64,000 nucleotides of DNA from Pseudomonas japonica (GTDB lineage Bacteria; Pseudomonadota; Gammaproteobacteria; Pseudomonadales; Pseudomonadaceae), in assembly GCF_013522925.1 (NCBI RefSeq), contig NZ_JAAMQU010000002.1, forward strand, positions 372,001 to 436,000. Reading direction: 5' to 3'. The notes beneath the pieces are model-generated. The model saw only the letters and a program-made list of their open reading frames with translations. It did not search any database and was not told the DNA's origin. The position numbers and the translations under genes are program-made. This document shows, piece by piece, positions 56,028 to 62,150 of the stretch; within the stretch, counting starts at the first letter, position 1; each line of letters opens with the position of its first letter.

Positions 56028-56678
56028 ATGCTCGTAATCAGCGATCTCCAGAACACTGTCCTGAAAACCGTCCGGGCCAACGGCGATTATGTGCTGTTTG
56101 ACATATACGGATACGTGGCCTCAAAGCACGCGGGCCATTTCAAAGGGGTGCTGCACGAAAAAGCGAACCTGTATCTGCTTGGAAATGGGTGCAGAACTTA
56201 CGGGCCGACGATAAAACGGTTTTGTTCACCAGACCACCTAGCGCCGTTTGGGCCAGGTGGGCTGAACGCATATGCATACTGCCTGGGCGATCCGGTCAAT
56301 TTGATGGATCCTGAAGGAACGACACCAGTGCCGCTTTTCAATGTACTGAACAAGACCTTCAAATCGCGCGCCCCGAAAAAGATCGTAGTCGTTCCGTTCA
56401 AAGGCCCGGGCACTGCGCCAGTCCAGGTTGAGGCGCTGGCCGTTGCGCCTCGCCGGTTGAGCTTCGAGACTGATGCATTGGAGGTACACAATGCCCCTGG
56501 GAATGGGGAAGTAATCCAAGCAAGGTCGCTCGACGGTCGGTTAGGGGCCAGGACGCGGCCACGTCCAAGCCTAATACCCGGGCCATTCCGGATGGAAGGG
56601 GAAAACGCTGTTCGAATTGGCCGTCTGGCGGAGCGTCGGAATGCCATAGCATTGCCCCGATTACACATACCGCGTTAG
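56028..56678 (+). CDS. Orphan RHS-repeat-associated core protein
   Basis: 216 residues. Residues 49-97 match the RHS core: YLLGNGCRTYGPTIKRF, PFGPGGLNAYAYCLGDP and a D-P-E-G end, the conserved region just before the variable toxin tip of RHS proteins. The first 48 residues resemble the short version found in free-standing Pseudomonas RHS-core proteins. The C-terminal 119 residues are basic and unlike anything I recognise. No membrane segment or secretion signal is seen. GC is lower than its neighbours. It could be an effector tip, a fragment of a lost RHS gene, or a family in its own right. Confidence 0.8.
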   Translation: MLVISDLQNTVLKTVRANGDYVLFDIYGYVASKHAGHFKGVLHEKANLYLLGNGCRTYGPTIKRFCSPDHLAPFGPGGLNAYAYCLGDPVNLMDPEGTTPVPLFNVLNKTFKSRAPKKIVVVPFKGPGTAPVQVEALAVAPRRLSFETDALEVHNAPGNGEVIQARSLDGRLGARTRPRPSLIPGPFRMEGENAVRIGRLAERRNAIALPRLHIPR

Positions 56679-56901
56679 CTTCGTAAAGATAGATATAGGT
56701 GAGACGGTTACTCGGTACTTGGCCGGATAAAAATCGTAGGTTTCGTCAGCGCGTCCAGGGTCATCCATTCGTGGGCCTTGCCCACTGCCATAGCCCGCCA
56801 TTGCCCGTCGGGGTAAACCTGACTCGGACTTGTGGGCCCTGGGGACAGCCAGGGAATGTTGGGCGTATGTGCTGAGCGTCGATGGCGGGTAAACTCCCGC
56901 C

Positions 56902-57873
56902 ATGAACCTCGACAACCGCATCAAATTTCGCCACCTGCTGTGCTTCCTGGAAATCGCCCGCCATGGCAGTTTCGCTCGCGCGGCGGATGCCATGGCGATC
57001 AGCCAGCCGGCGATCTCCAAAACCTTGAAGGAGCTTGAAGACCTGCTCCAGGCGCGGCTGTTCGAGCGCAGCAAGGGCGGGGTGGCGCTGACCCCCGCGG
57101 GGGTGCGCTTCATGCGCTACGCGGGCCCTTGCGTGCAGGCGCTGCGCGACGGCGTGAGTACATTACGGGACAGCAGCCACGAGCCGCCTCATGTGCGCGT
57201 GGGTGCCCTATCTACGGTTGAAAGCCAGTTCATGGCTCAGGTGCTGAGCCTGTTGCATGAGCGCCACTCCGCGCTGGTGGTCAGCGTGGCCACCGGCCCG
57301 GGCGCCTACCTCTTGGGGCAGCTGCATGTGGGCGAACTCGACCTGGTGATCGGCCGTGTGGCCGACAACCCGCAAATTCAGGGCCTGACCTTCGAGCACC
57401 TGTACAGCGAAGCAATGACGCTTGTGGTTCGGCCGGGGCACCCCTTGCTCGGCGCCAGCCCCGTGGACGTGACCCGCATACCGGCGTTTGCGCTGGTACT
57501 GCCCCTGGCAGGCACCACCATTCGCAAGCACGCCGACAGCCTGTTCGTTCAATGTGGCATTCCACCGTCGGCGCAACGGCTTGAAACCCTGTCCCCGACC
57601 TTGAGCCGTCGTTACGTGCAGGGCAGCGATGCGATCTGGGTTGCTCCACGTGATGCCGTTCACCTGGATATCCACCAAGGTGAACTGTGTGAGCTGAGCC
57701 TGGGGGTGAGTGAGCCGGGCGGCTCGGTGGGCATCTGCGGGAACGCCGCCTTGCCGTTGTCGTTACCTGGCCAGTGGCTGTGTGATGTAGTGCGAGAGGT
57801 GGCGGCGAGGTACCGCGAAGGGGAAGCGCAACTGGAGGAATACACGCTCGCTGGCCACTCGCGCGGCGGTTAA
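56902..57873 (+). CDS. LysR-family regulator, PcaQ-like
   Basis: 323 residues. The N-terminal HTH, IKFRHLLCFLEIARHGSFAR and AISQPAISKTLKELEDLLQ, and the following ARLFERSKGGVALTPAGVRF fit the PcaQ subgroup, which controls protocatechuate degradation genes in alpha- and gammaproteobacteria. The effector domain follows. No pca genes are beside it, so its target lies elsewhere or differs. The ATG at 56902 is the family start. The 223 bp before it contain only a weak minus-strand reading frame. Confidence 0.8.
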   Translation: MNLDNRIKFRHLLCFLEIARHGSFARAADAMAISQPAISKTLKELEDLLQARLFERSKGGVALTPAGVRFMRYAGPCVQALRDGVSTLRDSSHEPPHVRVGALSTVESQFMAQVLSLLHERHSALVVSVATGPGAYLLGQLHVGELDLVIGRVADNPQIQGLTFEHLYSEAMTLVVRPGHPLLGASPVDVTRIPAFALVLPLAGTTIRKHADSLFVQCGIPPSAQRLETLSPTLSRRYVQGSDAIWVAPRDAVHLDIHQGELCELSLGVSEPGGSVGICGNAALPLSLPGQWLCDVVREVAARYREGEAQLEEYTLAGHSRGG

Positions 57874-58027
57874 ACGATCTTTCACCTGCGCGATTGAAAA
57901 TCCTTTGGTAGCTTGAACTTATCTGATTATTCCCCCTCCTATGGCATAGCCATTGGTCGGGCCCGCCTGCTAAGCTCGCGGCTTAACTCGACCGCCCTTC
58001 GTATGGCGCCCCTCACAAGGAAACAGC

Positions 58028-58807
58028 ATGAAACAGCATCGGTTGGCGGCTGCGATCGCCCTGGTTGGCTTGGTTCTCGCCGGTTGCGATAAGCAGACCA
58101 GCAGCGTCGAGCTGAAAACCCCGGCTCAGAAAGCCTCCTACGGCATCGGCCTGAACATGGGCAAGAGCCTTGCCCAGGAAGGCATGGACGACCTCGATTC
58201 CAAGGCAGTAGCCCTGGGCATCGAAGACGCTGTCGGCAAAAAAGAGCAGAAGCTCAAGGATGACGAGCTGGTCGAGGCCTTTGCTGCGCTGCAGAAGCGC
58301 GCCGAAGAGCGCATGACCAAGATGAGCGAGGAGTCCATGGCCGCTGGCAAGAAATTCCTTGAAGAGAACGGCAAGAAGGACGGCGTGGTCACTACCGCTT
58401 CCGGCTTGCAGTACCAGGTAGTGCAGAAGGCCGATGGCCCGCAGCCCAAGCCTACCGATGTGGTCACCGTGCACTACACCGGCAAACTGATCGACGGCAA
58501 GGTGTTCGACAGCTCTGTAGAGCGCGGCAGCCCGATCGACCTGCCTGTCAGTGGCGTGATCCCGGGTTGGGTCGAAGGCCTGCAACTGATGCACGTGGGC
58601 GAAAAGGTCAAGCTCTTCATACCGAGCGACCTGGCCTACGGCGCGCAAAGCCCGAGCCCGACCATTCCCGCCAACTCGGTGCTGGTGTTCGATCTCGAAC
58701 TGCTGGGCATCAAGGACCCGGCCAAGGCCCAGGCTGAAGGTGACGACGCCGAACAGGCAGCACCGGCGGACGAAGCCCCGGCTGAAGCGCCCGCCAAGGC
58801 GCAGTAA
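58028..58807 (+). CDS. fklB: FKBP-type peptidyl-prolyl isomerase, Mip-like lipoprotein
   Basis: 259 residues. The signal peptide ends LVGLVLAGC, a lipobox (Cys20). A Mip-type helical dimerisation domain (KASYGIGLNMGKSLAQEG) follows, then the FKBP domain with VTVHYTGKLIDGKVFDSS, PGWVEGLQLM and IPSDLAYGAQSPSPTIPANS. The C terminus is an acidic, Ala/Pro-rich tail. It is lipid-anchored and acts in the periplasm on folding of envelope proteins. ATG at 58028 behind AAGGAAACAGC. It carries its own terminator. Confidence 0.93.
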   Translation: MKQHRLAAAIALVGLVLAGCDKQTSSVELKTPAQKASYGIGLNMGKSLAQEGMDDLDSKAVALGIEDAVGKKEQKLKDDELVEAFAALQKRAEERMTKMSEESMAAGKKFLEENGKKDGVVTTASGLQYQVVQKADGPQPKPTDVVTVHYTGKLIDGKVFDSSVERGSPIDLPVSGVIPGWVEGLQLMHVGEKVKLFIPSDLAYGAQSPSPTIPANSVLVFDLELLGIKDPAKAQAEGDDAEQAAPADEAPAEAPAKAQ

Positions 58808-58828
58808 GGCCCCAGGTTGCTCCTCCCA

Positions 58829-58863
58829 CAACGCCCCGCACTTGCCGGGGCGTTGTTGTTTTC
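58829..58863 (+). terminator. Terminator after fklB
   Basis: CAACGCCCCG (58829-58838) pairs with CGGGGCGTTG (58846-58855), followed by ttgtttt. Confidence 0.85.
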
Positions 58864-59074
58864 GGCTGGTTGAAACCCGCGGACCAAGCGAACCTGGCCA
58901 ATCGAAAGCGAACCCCTGAGGGTGCTGAAAGTCAGAGATGAAGGGCTTGCGCCTGGGCGTGCGGGCTGTTATGCGGGGGTTTTTGTCAGTGGATGTGAAC
59001 GAAAAAACGCCGATCTGACCTTCGCCCCGTCCCGCTGGGGCTTTCAGCCCGATCCAAGGCCACTGTTCACATGG

Positions 59075-59097
59075 TTATCCACAAATATTGTGGATAT
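59075..59097. promoter_or_regulatory. DnaA-box-like palindrome upstream of ykvA
   Basis: TATCCACAA (59076-59084), ATA, TTGTGGATA (59088-59096): a perfect 9-bp inverted repeat. The left arm with its preceding T reads TTATCCACA, the exact DnaA box; the right arm, read in reverse, differs by one base. It is 30 bp before the ATG at 59126. Confidence 0.55.
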
Positions 59098-59125
59098 CCT
59101 TTCCAACGAATGCCCGGGAGGCTTC

Positions 59126-59575
59126 ATGAAGGCACCATTCGGCTTCACCCAATTTTTGCCTCTGGCCGAGCGCCTGGTCGCGCGTGGCCGGTTGCCTGCG
59201 CTGGCCATTGCTGTTGCCCGTAAAGTGCGCGGCAAGCGCCTGGGCCAGGTGAAAGAAGACGTCGCATTGTTACAGGCGCTGTGCATGGCGTACTGGCGCG
59301 GCGAATACCGCGCGATCGGCGCAAAGGCCATCCTGTCGGTGGTGGCGGGGCTGCTGTATTTCGTGAGCCCTATCGATGCGATCCCCGACTGGCTGCTGGG
59401 GGTAGGCATGCTCGACGACATTGCCGTGCTCGGCTGGGTGATGAAAGTACTGCAGGGCGAGCTGGATGCCTTTCGTGCATGGCGTGGCCAGCAACACCCC
59501 GAAACGCTGAGTGTGGTGGAGCGTGTGCCCGAGCAGAGCGTGCCACTGGAGGGCGAGTACCTGCGCCGCCCTTGA
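59126..59575 (+). CDS. YkvA-family (DUF1232) protein
   Basis: 149 residues. The DUF1232 core is ILSVVAGLLYFVSPIDAIPD followed by WLLGVGMLDDIAVLGWVMKV, two hydrophobic helices with the S-P-x-D-x-I-P-D motif. It is probably inner-membrane associated; the function is unknown. GGGAGG is 4 nt before the ATG at 59126. It is preceded by the DnaA-box-like palindrome. Confidence 0.9.
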   Translation: MKAPFGFTQFLPLAERLVARGRLPALAIAVARKVRGKRLGQVKEDVALLQALCMAYWRGEYRAIGAKAILSVVAGLLYFVSPIDAIPDWLLGVGMLDDIAVLGWVMKVLQGELDAFRAWRGQQHPETLSVVERVPEQSVPLEGEYLRRP

Positions 59576-59698
59576 GCCGCGCGCATTGACGTATGTCGGC
59601 GAGGCGCCCTGTCGCACTTCACGGAAAGGTCTGGGCTGTTAAGATGTTTAAAGCCGGTGAAGACCATTCAAGTGACAGGGTCATCAAGGAGGGCTCCG

Positions 59699-59776
59699 AT
59701 GACATATGTATCTCAGCGTTTTGAAAATTGCCTCGTTGTGCCTGGCGTAGCCCCAGGCGAGGGGAGCGATCGATGA
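59699..59776 (+). CDS. Possible 25-residue small ORF coupled to the next gene
   Basis: It would encode MTYVSQRFENCLVVPG followed by VAPGEGSDR. A very strong Shine-Dalgarno, AAGGAGG (59686-59692), lies 6 nt before the ATG, and the stop TGA at 59774-59776 overlaps the next gene's ATG as ATGA. The peptide has no signal or membrane segment. Evidence is the ribosome site and coupling; there is no family match. Could be a leader peptide that sets translation of the next gene. Confidence 0.45.
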   Translation: MTYVSQRFENCLVVPGVAPGEGSDR

Positions 59777-60144
59777 GCGTGAGGATCAGTCGGCAACATT
59801 GGGACGGCCTGCTCGGTGAACTGGATGTGGCAAGACGGCAGCGTCATTTGCTCACCTATCGCGCCTTGCTCGAGCGCCTGCAACTGCCAAGCCCTGCCAT
59901 GCAAACCCTTACCGCGGCACTTGAGCACCTGGCGATGCTCGATGCGCGCGCCGAGCAGCCGCTGCGCAGCTCGCTGGTGATCAGCCAAGGCGCGAGCCGC
60001 CTGCCGCGAACCGGTTTCTTCGAATGCGTGGAACGGCTTGGCCGCTTTTCCGGCCCGGTCGATGGGATAGCCGCGGCTTCGTGGCACGCTTCGGAGGTGG
60101 TACGGGTGTTCGAGTACAGTTATCCGGGTAAGTCGATGAGCTGA
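59773..60144 (+). CDS. Conserved hypothetical protein
   Basis: 123 residues, soluble. Begins MSVRISRQHWDGLLGELDVA and is mostly helical in the first half (LLTYRALLERLQLPSPAMQT, LTAALEHLAMLDARAEQPLR). The second half (GASRLPRTGFFECVERLGRF, ASWHASEVVRVFEYSYPG) looks like beta strands. I do not recognise a family with certainty; the gene is found between ykvA-type and EAL-type genes in pseudomonads, as I recall. GGGGAG lies 6 nt before the ATG at 59773, which also overlaps the small ORF stop. Confidence 0.75.
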   Translation: MSVRISRQHWDGLLGELDVARRQRHLLTYRALLERLQLPSPAMQTLTAALEHLAMLDARAEQPLRSSLVISQGASRLPRTGFFECVERLGRFSGPVDGIAAASWHASEVVRVFEYSYPGKSMS

Positions 60145-60176
60145 AGGCGTCGTTTTCGCAAGCTTGCGCCGCCTAT

Positions 60177-60213
60177 TGTAGGAGCAAGCGAAGCCGCAGG
60201 CGGAGCTCGCGAA
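60177..60213. repeat. REP-type repeat
   Basis: It runs tgtaggagcaagcgaagccg to ggcggagctcgcgaa. It lies between the hypothetical gene at 59773 and the convergent EAL-CBS-GGDEF gene. Closest to the copy at 26444. Confidence 0.7.
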
Positions 60214-60263
60214 TAAGGGCTTAACAAAACAGCGGTAATCCGCTTTTCACAGCGTTAAAGCGC

Positions 60264-62027
60264 CTACAGCGGGATGGCCGCAAGCACAGGAGCCCTGACG
60301 AACACTGCCGACCCCACAATCTCCTTGGCGCTGTGTTTGGCCTCCGAAGCCTGCGCGGCCAGGTCTTCGGCATTCAGCCCCGCGCAGTCTCCTGCATTCA
60401 GGTGCACCACGCCAATGGACAGTGACAGCAGCGCGAACGCCTGCCGTACGCCCTGGCGGTTATGCGAAACAAAGCACCCGGCCTCCAGGTGCTCGCTGCG
60501 GTAGAAGCGTCGGCACTGCTGGGTGAAGTCTTCGATCAGGCGGTCCAGCCGGGGTCGCCAGTCGCCCGAGCCGATCACTAGCATGAAGTCGTCCCCGCCG
60601 ATGTGGCCAAGAAAGTCGCGGCTGGGATCAACCCGTTCGCTCAGGCAGTGGGCGAGGCACAGCAGCACCTCATCGCCACGGCTGTAGCCGTAGAGGTCGT
60701 TGAAGGGCTTGAAGCTGTCGATATCGATGTAGCACACCGCTACTTCCCGGCCTTGGGCGAGCACCCGCTCCAGGCACTGGCGAATGGGTACATTGCCTGG
60801 CAGCAGGGTGAGCGGGTTGGCATAGCGCGCCTGTTCGATCTTCAACTCAGTAATCAATTTCAATACGTCGATCACCCTGCCAAGCCCTTGATAGGCGCCA
60901 CCCTCGGTGATGATGAAGTCTTCTTCGATGCGTTGGCGCGCCCGGCTGGTGAGCAGCCGGCTCACCTGCTGCAGCGACTGGCCCAGCTCCACGGCAAGAA
61001 AATCCGCGCTCATCAAGCGGCTGATCGGCTTGCGTGCGAACAGGTCGGTGGCAAAGGGTTTGAGCAACGCATCGGAAAGCGAGTGGCGATGAACGATCCC
61101 GCATGGGCGGCGCTCCGTATCCAACACGGCCATCGAGTTCAGGTTAGCCTGCAGGCGGAACGCCTCCAGCACGCGGGCAATCGGCGTGTCATGGGCCACC
61201 GCCGGCTGCTCCAGCAGCAGGTTGCGCAGGTCCCGTGCTTCCTCGGCCAAGGCCGGTGCGGCCTCCACGCGCGGCAGCATGTCGGTTGCCTCCCTTGGTG
61301 GCCGTTCATGCGGCCGGGCAAGCAGATAGCCTTGCACCAGGTCCACGCCCATTTCGGTCAACACCGCCAGTTCTTCTACTTGTTCGATGCCTTCGGCGAT
61401 CACTTGCGCCCGGGAGCGACGGGCGATTTGCAGGATAGAGCCCACGAATTCCCGCTTGAGCGCATCCTGGTGAATACCCTCGATAAAGTGGCGGTCGATC
61501 TTGACGTAATCGGGGCGCAGCTCGGACCACAGCCGCAGGCTCGAATACCCGGCGCCGAGGTCGTCCAGCGCGATGGTAAAGCCCATGCTGCGATAATGGT
61601 GCAATGCTCTAGACAACAGTTGGAAGTCGTCTGTCGGAGTCTGCTCGGTGAGTTCGATCACCACCTGGCTCGGCGACAGCCCGCAGCGTTGCAGCAGCTG
61701 CAACGTAAGCCCGGACGGGTGTATGGGTTCCAGCAGGGACTCGGGGGACACGTTGAGGAACAGCTTGCCCTGCAACCGCTGTGCGCTGAAGCATTTGCAG
61801 GCGGTTTGCCGACACAACACTTCGAGCTCGCTGAGGTGCCCGGTTTGCCGGGCCACGGCGAAGAGGTTGAGCGGGGAGTGAAGCGGGCTGTTGGACGGGC
61901 CCCGCGTGAGTGCCTCATAGCCCAGTACCCGGCGTTCGGCCAGGGAAACGATCGGCTGGAACAGGGTATGGACATTGCCCTGGGCCAGGATGGCACTCAG
62001 GGCGCCGAGCTGTTCGGTGATGGTCAT
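60264..62027 (-). CDS. EAL-CBS-GGDEF c-di-GMP protein
   Basis: 587 residues: an N-terminal EAL domain, two CBS repeats around 300-420 and a C-terminal GGDEF domain; no membrane segments. EAL is intact: E38-A39-L40 in YEALTRG, FLNVSPESLL, VVIELTEQ, ALDDLGAGYSS, KIDRHF and IAEGIEQ. The GGDEF signature is GGDDF at 477-481, which can still support synthesis in some proteins. CBS domains usually sense adenine nucleotides. The start is ATG at 62027 (MTITEQLGAL); an upstream extension overlaps the prc terminator. It is beside prc, as in P. aeruginosa. Confidence 0.92.
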   Translation of the reverse strand: MTITEQLGALSAILAQGNVHTLFQPIVSLAERRVLGYEALTRGPSNSPLHSPLNLFAVARQTGHLSELEVLCRQTACKCFSAQRLQGKLFLNVSPESLLEPIHPSGLTLQLLQRCGLSPSQVVIELTEQTPTDDFQLLSRALHHYRSMGFTIALDDLGAGYSSLRLWSELRPDYVKIDRHFIEGIHQDALKREFVGSILQIARRSRAQVIAEGIEQVEELAVLTEMGVDLVQGYLLARPHERPPREATDMLPRVEAAPALAEEARDLRNLLLEQPAVAHDTPIARVLEAFRLQANLNSMAVLDTERRPCGIVHRHSLSDALLKPFATDLFARKPISRLMSADFLAVELGQSLQQVSRLLTSRARQRIEEDFIITEGGAYQGLGRVIDVLKLITELKIEQARYANPLTLLPGNVPIRQCLERVLAQGREVAVCYIDIDSFKPFNDLYGYSRGDEVLLCLAHCLSERVDPSRDFLGHIGGDDFMLVIGSGDWRPRLDRLIEDFTQQCRRFYRSEHLEAGCFVSHNRQGVRQAFALLSLSIGVVHLNAGDCAGLNAEDLAAQASEAKHSAKEIVGSAVFVRAPVLAAIPL

Positions 62028-62049
62028 GCGTGTCCCGCTGCCGAGAATG

Positions 62050-62077
62050 AAAAAGGCCGGGCATCGCTGCCCGGCCT
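62050..62077 (-). terminator. Terminator of prc
   Basis: On the minus strand AGGCCGGGCA pairs with TGCCCGGCCT around a GCGA loop, followed by five Ts ending at 62050. It sits between the prc stop (62151) and the EAL gene start (62027), so it ends the prc transcript just before the next gene. Confidence 0.85.
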
Positions 62078-62150
62078 CGTATTTCACGACAGTTGCGTGA
62101 CAGGATGATGACTAAAACGCCATCAGCCCGCCGCGCTATCACCTTTCACA

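Larger units (their letters stand above)
58808..59125. other. Intergenic region between fklB and ykvA
   Basis: 318 bp holding the fklB terminator (58829) and a 21-bp palindrome (59076). The middle part shows no gene or RNA I can support; an in-frame upstream extension of the ykvA gene through here has no family sequence. Confidence 0.5.
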
